From Anaspis maculata (lineage: Eukaryota; Arthropoda; Insecta; Coleoptera; Scraptiidae), in NCBI GenBank assembly GCA_949128115.1, contig OX421961.1:130141050-130205049 (forward strand): DNA of 64,000 bases, in the 5' to 3' direction. This document shows, piece after piece, positions 35,040 to 48,513 of this stretch; the first letter of the stretch is position 1; the number at the start of each line of letters is the position of its first letter. A program made the position numbers and the translations under genes. Under the pieces are notes generated by a model. It was not told the origin of the DNA. It searched no databases and worked only from the letters and a program-made list of their open reading frames with translations.

Positions 35040-38000
35040 AGTCACGTGAGTTGAAGCCTGAAGTCACGTGGGTTGGAGCCTGGAGTCACGTGGGTTCAAA
35101 CCTGAACGTTTTGAATAACAATTTCGTCATTTTTGTTTTGATATTTGTGATCGTTCGTCAGATGTTGCGTTTGGAACAAGTAGCTGCCAACATCAAAAGT
35201 GGTGACCGATCGTTTTAAAAGTCACGTGGGTTGAAGCCTGGAGTCACGTGGGTTGAAGCCTGAAGTCACGTGGGTTGAAGCCTGAAATCACGTGGGTTAA
35301 AACCTGAACTTTCTGGATAACAATTGTGTCTTTACTTCTATATTTGTGTTCGTTCGTCAGATGTTACGTTTGGAACAAGTAGCTGCCAACATCAAAAGTG
35401 GTGACCGATCGTTTTAAAAGTCACGTGGGTTGAAGCCTGAAGTCACGTGGGTTGAAGCCTGAAGTCACGTGGGTTAAAACCTGAACTTTTTGGATAACAA
35501 TTAAGTCTTTACTTCTATATTTGTGTTCGTTCGTCAGATGTTGCGTTTGGAACAAGTAGCTGCCAACATCAAAAGTGGTGACCGATCGTTTTAAAAGTCA
35601 CGTGGGTTGAAGCCTGAAGTCACGTGGGTTGGAGCCTGGAGTCACGTGGGTTCAAACCTGAACTTTTTGGATAACAATTGTGTTTTTTTTTTTTCTATAT
35701 TTGTGTTCGTTCGTCAGATGTTGCGTTTGGAAAGAGTAGCTGCCAACTTCAAAAATGGTGACCGATCGTTTTCAAAGTCACGTGGGTTGAAGCCTGAAGT
35801 CACGTGAGTTGAAGCCTGAAGTAGTGAAGTCACGTGGGTTGAAGCCTGAAGTCACGTGGGTCAAAACCTGAACTTTTTGGATAACAATTGTGTCTTTTCT
35901 TCCATATTTGTGTTCGTTCGTCAGATGTTGCGTTTGGAACAAGTAGCTGCCAACATCAAAAGTGGTGACCGATCGTTTTGAAAGTCACGTGGGTTGAAGC
36001 CTGAAGTCACGTGGGTTGGAGCCTGGAGTCACGTGGGTTCAAACCTGAACTTTTTGAATAACAATTTCGTAATTTTTTTTTTGACATTTGTGTTTGTTCG
36101 TCAGATGTTGCGTTTGGAACAAGTAGCTGCCAACTCCAAAAGTGGTGACCGATCGTTTTAAATGTCACGTGGGTTGAAGCCTGAAATCACGTGGGTTGAA
36201 GCCTGAAGTCACGTGGGTTAAAACCTGAACTTTTTGGATGACAATTGTGTCTTTTCTTCTATATTTGTGTTCGTTCGTCAGATGTTGCGTTTGGAACAAG
36301 TAGCTGCCAACATCAAAAGTGGTGACCGATCGATTTAAAAGTCACGTGAGTTGAAGCCTGAAGTCACGTGGGTTGGAGCCTGGAGTCACGTGGGTTCAAA
36401 CCTGAACTTTTTGAATAACAATTTCGTCATTTTTGTTTTGATATTTGTGATCGTTCGTCAGATGTTGCGTTTGGAACAAGTAGCTGCCAACATCAAAAGT
36501 GGTGACCGATCGTTTTAAAAGTCACGTGGGTTGAAGCCTGGAGTCACGTGGGTTGAAGCCTGAAGTCACGTGGGTTGAAGCCTGAAATCACGTGGGTTAA
36601 AACCTGAACTTTCTGGATAACAATTGTGTCTTTACTTCTATATTTGTGTTCGTTTGTCAGATGTTGCGTTTGGAACAAGTAGCTGCCAACTCCAAAAGTG
36701 GTGACCGATCGTTTTAAAAGTCACGTGGGTTGAAGCCCGAAGTCACGTGGGTTGAAGCCTGAAGTCACGTGGGTCAAAACCTGAACTTTTTGGATAACAA
36801 TTAAGTCTTTACTTCTATATTTGTGTTCGTTCGTCAGATGTTGCGTTTGGAACAAGTAGCTGCCAACATCAAAAGTGGTGACCAATCGTTTTAAAAGTCA
36901 CGTGGGTTGAAGCCTGAAGTCACGTGGGTTGGAGCCTGGAGTCACGTGGGTTCAAACCTGAACTTTTTGGATAACAATTGTGTTTTTTTTTTCTATATTT
37001 GTGTTCGTTCGTCAGATGTTGCGTTTGGAAAGAGTAGCTGCCAACTTCAAAAATGGTGACCGATCGTTTTCAAAGTCACGTGGGTTGAAGCCTGAAGTCA
37101 CGTGAGTTGAAGCCTGAAGTAGTGAAGTCACGTGGGTTGAAGCCTGAAGTCACGTGGGTCAAAACCTGAACTTTTTGGATAACAATTGTGTCTTTTCTTC
37201 CATATTTGTGTTCGTTCGTCAGATGTTGCGTTTGGAACAAGTAGCTGCCAACATCAAAAGTGGTGACCGATCGTTTTAAAAGTCACGTGGGTTGAAGCCT
37301 GAAGTCACGTGGGTTGGAGCCTGGAGTCACGTGGGTTCAAACCTGAACTTTTTGAATAACAATTTTGTCATTTTTGTTCTGATATTTGTGTTCGTTCGTC
37401 ATATGTTGCGTTTGGAACAAGTAGCTGCCATCTCCAAAAGTGGTGACCGATCGTTTTGAAAGTCACGTGGGTTGAAGCCTGGAGTCACGTGGGTTGAAGC
37501 CTGAAGTCACGTGGGTTGAAGCCTGAAATCACGTGGGTTAAAACCTGAACTTTCTGGATAACAATTGTGTCTTTACTTCTATATTTGTGTTCGTTCGTCA
37601 GATGTTACGTTTGGAACAAGTAGCTGCCAACATCAAAAGTGGTGACCGATCGTTTTAAAAGTCACGTGGGTTGAAGCTTGAAGTCACGTGGGTTGGAGCC
37701 TGGAGTCACGTGGGTTCAATCCTGAACTTTTTGGATAACAATTGTGTCTTTTTTCCTATATTTGTGTTCGTTCGTCAGATGTTGCGTTTGGTAAGGGTAG
37801 CTGCCAACTTCAAAAATGGTGACCGATCGTTTTCAAAGTCACGTGGGTTGGAGCCTGAAGTCACGTGGATTGAAGCCTGAAGTCACGTGGGTTGAAGCCT
37901 GAAGTCACGTGGGTTAAAACCTGATTTTCTTGGATAACAAATTTGTCTTTTCTTCTATATTTGTGTTCGTTCGTCAGATGTTGCGTTTGGAACAAGTAGC

Positions 38001-41000
38001 TGCCAACATCAAAAGTGGTGACCGATCGTTTTTAGAGGCACGTGGGTTGAAGCCTGAAGTCACGTGGGTTGAAACCTGAACTTTTTGGATAACAATTGTG
38101 TCTTTACTTCTATATTTGTGTTCGTTCGTCAGATGTTGCGTTTGGAACAAGTAGCTGCCAACATCAAAAGAGGTGACCAATCGTTTTAAAAGTCACGTGG
38201 GTTGAAGCCTGAAGTCACGTGGGTTGGAGCCTGGAGTCACGTGGGTTCAAACCTGAAGTTTTTGGGTGACAATTGTGTCTTTTTTTCTATATTTGTGTTC
38301 GTTCGTCAGATGTTGCGTTTGGAAAGAGTAGCTGCCAACTTCAAAAGTGGTGACCGATCGTTTTAAAAGTCACGTGGGTTGAAGCCTGAAGTAACGTGGG
38401 TTGAAGCCTGGAGTCACGTGTGTTAAAACCTGAACTTTTTGGATGACAATTGTGTCTTTTCTTCTATATTTGTGTTCGTTCGTCAGATGTTGCGTTTGGA
38501 ACAAGTAGCTGCCAACATCAGAAGTGGTGACCGATCGTTTGAAAAGTCACGTGGGTCGAAGCCTGAAGTCACGTGGGTTGAAGCCTGAAGTCACGTGGGT
38601 TGGAGCCTGGAGTCACGTGGGTTCAAACCTGAAGTTTTTGGGTAACAATTGTGTTTTTTTTTCTATATTTTGTTCGTTCGTCAGATGTTGCGTTTGGAAA
38701 GAGTAGCTGCCAACTTCAAAAGTGGTGACCGATCGTTTCAAAAGTCACGTGGGTTGAAGCCTGGAGTCACGTGGGTTGGGGCCTGGAGTCACGTGGGCTC
38801 AAACCAGAACTTTTTGGATAACAATTGTGTCTTTTTTTCTTTATTTGTGTTCGTTCGTCAGATGTTGCGTTTGGAACAAGTAGCTGCCAACATCAAAAGT
38901 GGTGACCGATCGTTTTAAAAGTCACGTGGGTTGAAGCCTGAAGTCACGTGGGTTGGAGCCTGGAGTCACGTGGGTTCAAACCTGAACTTTTTGAATAACA
39001 ATTCCGTCATTTTTGTTTTGATATTTGTGTTCGTTCGTCAGATGTTGCGTTTGGAACAAGTAGCTGCCATCTCCAAAAGTGGTGACCGATCGTTTTAAAA
39101 GTCACGTGGGTTGAAGCCTGGAGTCACGTGGGTTGAAGCCTGAAGTCACGTGGGTTGAAGCCTGAAATCACGTGGGTTAAAACCTGAACTTTTTGGATAA
39201 CAATTGTGTCTTTACTTCTATATTTGTGTTCGTTCGTCTGATGTTGCGTTTGGAACAAGTAGCTGCCAACTCCAAAAGTGGTGACCGATCGTTTTAAAAG
39301 TCACGTGGGTTGAAGCCTGAAGTCACGTGGGTTGAAGCCCGAAGTCACGTGGGTTGAAACCTGAACTTTTTGGATAACAATTGTGTCTTTACTTCTATAT
39401 TTGTGTTCGTTCGTCAGATGTTGCGTTTGGAACAAGTAGCTGCCAACATCAAAAGTGGTGACCAATCGTTTTAAAAGTCACGTGGGTTGAAGCCTGAAGG
39501 CACGTGGGTTGGAGCCTGGAGTCACGTGGGTTCAAACCTGAAGTTTTTGGGTGACAATTGTGTCTTTTTTTCTATATTTGTGTTCGTTCGTCAGATGTTG
39601 CGTTTGGAAAGAGTAGCTGCCAACTTCAAAAGTGGTGACCGATCGTTTTAAAAGTCACGTGGGTTGAAGCCTGGAGTAACGTGGGTTGAAGCCTGGAGTC
39701 ACGTGGGTTAAAACCTGAACTTTTAGGATGACAATTGTGTCTTTTCTTCTATATTTGTGTTCGTTCGTCAGATGTTGCGTTTGGAACAAGTAGCTGCCAA
39801 CATCAGAAGTGGTGACCGATCGTTTTAAAAGTCACGTGGGTCGAAGCCTGAAGTCACGTGGGTTGAAGCCTGAAGTCACGTGGGTTGGAGCCTGGAGTCA
39901 CGTGGGTTCAAACCTGAAGTTTTTGGGTAACAATTGTGTTTTTTTTTCTATATTTTGTTCGTTCGTCAGATGTTGCGTTTGGAGAGAGTAGCTGCCAACT
40001 TCAAAAGTGGTGACCGATCGTTCTCAAAGTCACGTGGGTTGAAGCCTGAAGTCACGTGGGTTGAAGCCTGGAGTCACGTGGGTTGAAACCTGAACTTTTT
40101 GGATAACAATTGTTTTTTTTTTCTATATTTGTGTTCGTTCGTCAGATGTTGCGTTTGGAACAAGTAGCTGCCAACTTCAGAAGTGGTGACCGATCGTTTC
40201 AAAAGTCACGTGGGTTGGAGCCTGGAGTCACGTGGGTTGAAGCCTGAAGTCACGTGGGTTGAAGCCTGAACTTTTTGGATAACAATTGTGTCTTCAGTTT
40301 TTTGATATTTGTGTTCGTTCGTCAGATGTTGCGTTTGGAACATGTAGCTGCCAACTCCAAAAGTGGTGACCGATCGTTTTAAAAGACACGTGGGTTGAAG
40401 CCTGAAGTCACGTGGGTTGAAGCCTGGAGTCACGTGGATTGAAGCCTGAAATCACGTGGGTTAAAACCTGAACTTTTTGGATAACAATAGTGTCTTTTCT
40501 TCTATAGTTGTGTTCGTTCGTCAGATGTTGCGTTTGGAACAAGTAGCTGCCAACATCAGAAGTGGTGACCGATCGTTTTGAAAGTCACGTGGATTGAGGC
40601 CTGGAGTCACGTGGGTTGGAGCCTGGAGTCACGTGGGTTCAAACCTGAACTTTTTGGATAACAATTGTGTAATTTCTTATAAGTTTGTGTTCGTTCGTCA
40701 GATGTTGCGTTTGGAACAAGTAGCTGCCAAGTCCAAAAGTGGTGACCGATCGTTTTAAAAGTCACGTGGGTTGAAGCCTGAAGTCACGTGGGTTGGAGCC
40801 TGGAGTCACGTGGGTTCAAACCTGAACTTTTTGGATAACAATTGTGTCTTTTTTTCTATATTTGTGTTCGTTCGTCAGATGTTGCGTTTGGAAAGAGTAG
40901 CTGCCAACTTCAAAAGTGGTGACCGATCGTTTTCAAAGTCACGTGGGTTGAAGCCTAAAGTCACGTTGGTTAAAGCCTGAAGTCACGTGGGTTGAAACCT

Positions 41001-41866
41001 GAACATTTTGGATAACAATTGTGTCTTTTCTTCTATATTTGTGTTCGTTCGTCAGATGTTGCGTTTGGAACAAGTAGCTGCCAACATCAAAAGTGGTGAC
41101 CGATCGTTTTAAAAGTCACGTGGGTTGAAGCCTGAAGTCACGTGGGTTGGAGCCTGGAGTCACGTGGGTTCATACCTGAACTTTTTGGATAACAATTGTG
41201 TCTTTTTTTCTATATTTGTGTTCGTTCGTCAGATGTTGCGTTTGGAAAAAGTAGCTGCCAACTTCAAAAATGGTGACCGATCGTTTTCAAAGTCACGTGG
41301 GTTGAAGCCTGAAGTCACGTGAGTTGAAGCCTGAAGTCACGGGGGTTGAAGCCTGAAGTCACGTGGGTTAAAACCTGAACTTTTTGGATAACAATTGTGT
41401 CTTTTCTTCTATATTTGTGTTCGTTCGTCAGATGTTGCGTTTGGAACAAGTAGCTGCCAACATCAGAAGTGGTGACCGATCGTTCCAAAAGTCACGTGGG
41501 TTGGAGCCTGAAGTCACGTGGGTTGAAGCCTGGAGTCACGTGGGTCAAAACCTGAACTTTTTGGATAACAATTGTGTCTTTTCTTCTATATTGGTGTTCG
41601 TTCGTCAGATGTTGCGTTTGGAACAAGTAGCTGCCAACATCAAGAGTGGTGACCGATCGTTTTAAAAGTCACGTGGGTTGAAGCCTGAAGTCACGTGGGT
41701 TGAAGCCTGAAGTCACGTGGGTTGAAGCCTGATGTCACGTGGGTTAAAACCTGAACTTTTTGGATAACAATTGTGTCTTTACTACTATATTTGTGTTCGT
41801 TTGTCAGATGTTGCGTTTGGAACAAGTAGCTGCCAACATCGAAAGTGGTGACCGATCGTTTTGAAA
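35040..41866 (+). repeat. Higher-order repeat C, copy 1
   Basis: Matches the directly following block at offset 6,826, then 6,824-6,825 until about 39,990. The offset becomes 7,001 near 40,206 (one extra 177-bp monomer in copy 2) and 6,647 from about 41,125 (two monomers, 354 bp, missing from copy 2). Markers are CGTTTTTAGAGGCACG near 38,022, CAGTTTTTTGATATTTG near 40,297, CATGTAGCTGCC near 40,342, CACGTTGG near 40,963, CACGGGGG near 41,339 and the TAGTGAAG insertions at 35,822 and 37,120. A T-run of 12 is at 35,683-35,694. Confidence 0.87.
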
Positions 41867-44800
41867 GTCACGTGAGTTGAAGCCTGAAGTCACGTGGGTT
41901 GGAGCCTGGAGTCACGTGGGTTCAAACCTGAACTTTTTGAATAACAATTTCGTCATTTTTGTTTTGATATTTGTGATCGTTCGTCAGATGTTGCGTTTGG
42001 AACAAGTAGCTGCCAACATCAAAAGTGGTGACCGATCGTTTTAAAAGTCACGTGGGTTGAAGCCTGGAGTCACGTGGGTTGAAGCCTGAAGTCACGTGGG
42101 TTGAAGCCTGAAATCACGTGGGTTAAAACCTGAACTTTCTGGATAACAATTGTGTCTTTACTTCTATATTTGTGTTCGTTCGTCAGATGTTACGTTTGGA
42201 ACAAGTAGCTGCCAACATCAAAAGTGGTGACCGATCGTTTTAAAAGTCACGTGGGTTGAAGCCTGAAGTCACGTGGGTTGAAGCCTGAAGTCACGTGGGT
42301 TAAAACCTGAACTTTTTGGATAACAATTAAGTCTTTACTTCTATATTTGTGTTCGTTCGTCAGATGTTGCGTTTGGAACAAGTAGCTGCCAACATCAAAA
42401 GTGGTGACCGATCGTTTTAAAAGTCACGTGGGTTGAAGCCTGAAGTCACGTGGGTTGGAGCCTGGAGTCACGTGGGTTCAAACCTGAACTTTTTGGATAA
42501 CAATTGTGTTTTTTTTTTTCTATATTTGTGTTCGTTCGTCAGATGTTGCGTTTGGAAAGAGTAGCTGCCAACTTCAAAAATGGTGACCGATCGTTTTCAA
42601 AGTCACGTGGGTTGAAGCCTGAAGTCACGTGAGTTGAAGCCTGAAGTAGTGAAGTCACGTGGGTTGAAGCCTGAAGTCACGTGGGTCAAAACCTGAACTT
42701 TTTGGATAACAATTGTGTCTTTTCTTCCATATTTGTGTTCGTTCGTCAGATGTTGCGTTTGGAACAAGTAGCTGCCAACATCAAAAGTGGTGACCGATCG
42801 TTTTGAAAGTCACGTGGGTTGAAGCCTGAAGTCACGTGGGTTGGAGCCTGGAGTCACGTGGGTTCAAACCTGAACTTTTTGAATAACAATTTCGTAATTT
42901 TTTTTTTGACATTTGTGTTTGTTCGTCAGATGTTGCGTTTGGAACAAGTAGCTGCCAACTCCAAAAGTGGTGACCGATCGTTTTAAATGTCACGTGGGTT
43001 GAAGCCTGAAATCACGTGGGTTGAAGCCTGAAGTCACGTGGGTTAAAACCTGAACTTTTTGGATAACAATTGTGTCTTTTCTTCTATATTTGTGTTCGTT
43101 CGTCAGATGTTGCGTTTGGAACAAGTAGCTGCCAACATCAAAAGTGGTGACCGATCGATTTAAAAGTCACGTGAGTTGAAGCCTGAAGTCACGTGGGTTG
43201 GAGCCTGGAGTCACGTGGGTTCAAACCTGAACTTTTTGAATAACAATTTCGTCATTTTTGTTTTGATATTTGTGATCGTTCGTCAGATGTTGCGTTTGGA
43301 ACAAGTAGCTGCCAACATCAAAAGTGGTGACCGATCGTTTTAAAAGTCACGTGGGTTGAAGCCTGGAGTCACGTGGGTTGAAGCCTGAAGTCACGTGGGT
43401 TGAAGCCTGAAATCACGTGGGTTAAAACCTGAACTTTCTGGATAACAATTGTGTCTTTACTTCTATATTTGTGTTCGTTTGTCAGATGTTGCGTTTGGAA
43501 CAAGTAGCTGCCAACTCCAAAAGTGGTGACCGATCGTTTTAAAAGTCACGTGGGTTGAAGCCCGAAGTCACGTGGGTTGAAGCCTGAAGTCACGTGGGTC
43601 AAAACCTGAACTTTTTGGATAACAATCAAGTCTTTACTTCTATATTTGTGTTCGTTCGTCAGATGTTGCGTTTGGAACAAGTAGCTGCCAACATCAAAAG
43701 TGGTGACCGATCGTTTTAAAAGTCACGTGGGTTGAAGCCTGAAGTCACGTGGGTTGGAGCCTGGAGTCACGTGGGTTCAAACCTGAACTTTTTGGATAAC
43801 AATTGTGTTTTTTTTTTCTATATTTGTGTTCGTTCGTCAGATGTTGCGTTTGGAAAGAGTAGCTGCCAACTTCAAAAATGGTGACCGATCGTTTTCAAAG
43901 TCACGTGGGTTGAAGCCTGAAGTCACGTGAGTTGAAGCCTGAAGTAGTGAAGTCACGTGGGTTGAATCCTGAAGTCACGTGGGTCAAAACCTGATTTTTT
44001 TGGATAACAATTGTGTCTTTTCTTCCATATTTGTGTTCGTTCGTCAGATGTTGCGTTTGGAACAAGTAGCTGCCAACATCAAAAGTGGTGACCGATCGTT
44101 TTAAAAGTCACGTGGGTTGAAGCCTGAAGTCACGTGGGTTGGAGCCTGGAGTCACGTGGGTTCAAACCTGAACTTTTTGAATAACAATTTTGTCATTTTT
44201 GTTCTGATATTTGTGTTCGTTCGTCATATGTTGCGTTTGGAACAAGTAGCTGCCATCTCCAAAAGTGGTGACCGATCGTTTTGAAAGTCACGTGGGTTGA
44301 AGCCTGGAGTCACGTGGGTTGAAGCCTGAAGTCACGTGGGTTGAAGCCTGAAATCACGTGGGTTAAAACCTGAACTTTCTGGATAACAATTGTGTCTTTA
44401 CTTCTATATTTGTGTTCGTTCGTCAGATGTTACGTTTGGAACAAGTAGCTGCCAACATCAAAAGTGGTGACCGATCGTTTTAAAAGTCACGTGGGTTGAA
44501 GCTTGAAGTCACGTGGGTTGGAGCCTGGAGTCATGTGGGTTCAATCCTGAACTTTTTGGATAACAATTGTGTCTTTTTTTCTATATTTGTGTTCGTTCGT
44601 CAGATGTTGCGTTTGGTAAGGGTAGCTGCCAACTTCAAAAATGGTGACCGATCGTTTTCAAAGTCACGTGGGTTGGAGCCTGAAGTCACGTGGATTGAAG
44701 CCTGAAGTCACGTGGGTTGAAGCCTGAAGTCACGTGGGTTAAAACCTGATTTTCTTGGATAACAAATTTGTCTTTTCTTCTATATTTGTGTTCGTTCGTC

Positions 44801-47800
44801 AGATGTTGCGTTTGGAACAAGTAGCTGCCAACATCAAAAGTGGTGACCGATCGTTTTTAGAGGCACGTGGGTTGAAGCCTGAAGTCACGTGGGTTGAAAC
44901 CTGAACTTTTTGGATAACAATTGTGTCTTTACTTCTATATTTGTGTTCGTTCGTCAGATGTTGCGTTTGGAACAAGTAGCTGCCAACATCAAAAGAGGTG
45001 ACCAATCGTTTTAAAAGTCACGTGGGTTGAAGCCTGAAGTCACGTGGGTTGGAGCCTGGAGTCACGTGGGTTCAAACCTGAAGTTTTTGGGTGACAATTG
45101 TGTCTTTTTTTCTATATTTGTGTTCGTTCGTCAGATGTTGCGTTTGGAAAGAGTAGCTGCCAACTTCAAAAGTGGTGACCGATCGTTTTAAAAGTCACGT
45201 GGGTTGAAGCCTGAAGTAACGTGGGTTGAAGCCTGGAGTCACGTGGGTTAAAACCTGAACTTTTTGGATGACAATTGTGTCTTTTCTTCTATATTTGTGT
45301 TCGTTCGTCAGATGTTGCGTTTGGAACAAGTAGCTGCCAACATCAGAAGTGGTGACCGATCGTTTAAAAAGTCACGTGGGTCGAAGCCTGAAGTCACGTG
45401 GGTTGAGCCTGAAGTCACGTGGGTTGGAGCCTGGAGTCACGTGGGTTCAAACCTGAAGTTTTTGGGTAACAATTGTGTTTTTTTTTCTATATTTTGTTCG
45501 TTCGTCAGATGTTGCGTTTGGAAAGAGTAGCTGCCAACTTCAAAAGTGGTGACCGATCGTTTCAAAAGTCACGTGGGTTGAAGCCTGGAGTCACGTGGGT
45601 TGGGGCCTGGAGTCACGTGGGCTCAAACCAGAACTTTTTGGATAACAATTGTGTCTTTTTTTCTTTATTTGTGTTCGTTCGTCAGATGTTGCGTTTGGAA
45701 CAAGTAGCTGCCAACATCAAAAGTGGTGACCGATCGTTTTAAAAGTCACGTGGGTTGAAGCCTGAAGTCACGTGGGTTGGAGCCTGGAGTCACGTGGGTT
45801 CAAACCTGAACTTTTTGAATAACAATTCCGTCATTTTTGTTTTGATATTTGTGTTCGTTCGTCAGATGTTGCGTTTGGAACAAGTAGCTGCCATCTCCAA
45901 AAGTGGTGACCGATCGTTTTAAAAGTCACGTGGGTTGAAGCCTGGAGTCACGTGGGTTGAAGCCTGAAGTCACGTGGGTTGAAGCCTGAAATCACGTGGG
46001 TTAAAACCTGAACTTTTTGGATAACAATTGTGTCTTTACTTCTATATTTGTGTTCGTTCGTCTGATGTTGCGTTTGGAACAAGTAGCTGCCAACTCCAAA
46101 AGTGGTGACCGATCGTTTTAAAAGTCACGTGGGTTGAAGCCTGAAGTCACGTGGGTTGAAGCCCGAAGTCACGTGGGTTGAAACCTGAACTTTTTGGATA
46201 ACAATTGTGTCTTTACTTCTATATTTGTGTTCGTTCGTCAGATGTTGCGTTTGGAACAAGTAGCTGCCAACATCAAAAGTGGTGACCAATCGTTTTAAAA
46301 GTCACGTGGGTTGAAGCCTGAAGGCACGTGGGTTGGAGCCTGGAGTCACGTGGGTTCAAACCTGAAGTTTTTGGGTGACAATTGTGTCTTTTTTTCTATA
46401 TTTGTGTTCGTTCGTCAGATGTTGCGTTTGGAAAGAGTAGCTGCCAACTTCAAAAGTGGTGACCGATCGTTTTAAAAGTCACGTGGGTTGAAGCCTGGAG
46501 TAACGTGGGTTGAAGCCTGGAGTCACGTGGGTTAAAACCTGAACTTTTTGGATGACAATTGTGTCTTTTCTTCTATATTTGTGTTCGTTCGTCAGATGTT
46601 GCGTTTGGAACAAGTAGCTGCCAACATCAGAAGTGGTGACCGATCGTTTTAAAAGTCACGTGGGTCGAAGCCTGAAGTCACGTGGGTTGAAGCCTGAAGT
46701 CACGTGGGTTGGAGCCTGGAGTCACGTGGGTTCAAACCTGAAGTTTTTGGGTAACAATTGTGTTTTTTTTTCTATATTTTGTTCGTTCGTCAGATGTTGC
46801 GTTTGGAAAGAGTAGCTGCCAACTTCAAAAGTGGTGACCGATCGTTTCAAAAGTTACGTGGGTTGAAGCCTGGAGTCACGTGGGTTGGAGCCTGGAGTCA
46901 CGTGGGTTTAAACCTGAAGTTTTTGGATAACAATTGTGTCTTTTTTTCTATATTTGTGTTCGTTCGTCAGATGTTGCGTTTGGAGAGAGTAGCTGCCAAC
47001 TTCAAAAGTGGTGACCGATCGTTCTCAAAGTCACGTGGGTTGAAGCCTGAAGTCACGTGGGTTGAAGCCTGGAGTCACGTGGGTTGAAACCTGAACTTTT
47101 TGGATAACAATTGTTTTTTTTTTCTATATTTGTGTTCGTTCGTCAGATGTTGCGTTTGGAACAAGTAGCTGCCAACTTCAGAAGTGGTGACCGATCGTTT
47201 CAAAAGTCACGTGGGTTGGAGCCTGGAGTCACGTGGGTTGAAGCCTGAAGTCACGTGGGTTGAAGCCTGAACTTTTTGGATAACAATTGTGTCTTCAGTT
47301 TTTTGATATTTGTGTTCGTTCGTCAGATGTTGCGTTTGGAACATGTAGCTGCCAACTCCAAAAGTGGTGACCGATCGTTTTAAAAGACACGTGGGTTGAA
47401 GCCTGAAGTCACGTGGGTTGAAGCCTGGAGTCACGTGGATTGAAGCCTGAAATCACGTGGGTTAAAACCTGAACTTTTTGGATAACAATTGTGTCTTTTC
47501 TTCTATAGTTGTGTTCGTTCGTCAGATGTTGCGTTTGGAAAGAGTAGCTGCCAACTTCAAAAGTGGTGACCGATCGTTTTCAAAGTCACGTGGGTTGAAG
47601 CCTAAAGTCACGTTGGTTAAAGCCTGAAGTCACGTGGGTTGAAACCTGAACATTTTGGATAACAATTGTGTCTTTTCTTCTATATTTGTGTTCGTTCGTC
47701 AGATGTTGCGTTTGGAACAAGTAGCTGCCAACATCAAAAGTGGTGACCGATCGTTTTAAAAGTCACGTGGGTTGAAGCCTGAAGTCACGTGGGTTGGAGC

Positions 47801-48513
47801 CTGGAGTCACGTGGGTTCATACCTGAACTTTTTGGATAACAATTGTGTCTTTTTTTCTATATTTGTGTTCGTTCGTCAGATGTTGCGTTTGGAAAAAGTA
47901 GCTGCCAACTTCAAAAATGGTGACCGATCGTTTTCAAAGTCACGTGGGTTGAAGCCTGAAGTCACGTGAGTTGAAGCCTGAAGTCACGAGGGTTGAAGCC
48001 TGAAGTCACGTGGGTTAAAACCTGAACTTTTTGGATAACAATTGTGTCTTTTCTTCTATATTTGTGTTCGTTCGTCAGATGTTGCGTTTGGAACAAGTAG
48101 CTGCCAACATCAGAAGTGGTGACCGATCGTTCCAAAAGTCACGTGGGTTGGAGCCTGAAGTCACGTGGGTTGAAGCCTGAAGTCACGTGGGTCAAAACCT
48201 GAACTTTTTGGATAACAATTGTGTCTTTTCTTCTATATTGGTGTTCGTTCGTCAGATGTTGCGTTTGGAACAAGTAGCTGCCAACATCAAGAGTGGTGAC
48301 CGATCGTTTTAAAAGTCACGTGGGTTGAAGCCTGAAGTCACGTGGGTTGAAGCCTGAAGTCACGTGGGTTGAAGCCTGATGTCACGTGGGTTAAAACCTG
48401 AACTTTTTGGATAACAATTGTGTCTTTACTACTATATTTGTGTTCGTTTGTCAGATGTTGCGTTTGGAACAAGTAGCTGCCAACATCGAAAGTGGTGACC
48501 GATCGTTTTGAAA
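41867..48513 (+). repeat. Higher-order repeat C, copy 2
   Basis: Directly adjoins copy 1, forming a tandem HOR of about 38 monomers. It has an extra 177-bp monomer near 46,850-47,090, with AAGTTACGTGG and GGTTTAAACC, and lacks the two monomers that copy 1 has at about 40,560-40,920. TAGTGAAG insertions are at 42,647 and 43,945. Small differences include AATCAAGTC near 43,626 for AATTAAGTC, GTTGAATCC near 43,963, and CACGAGGG near 47,986 for CACGGGGG. Confidence 0.87.
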
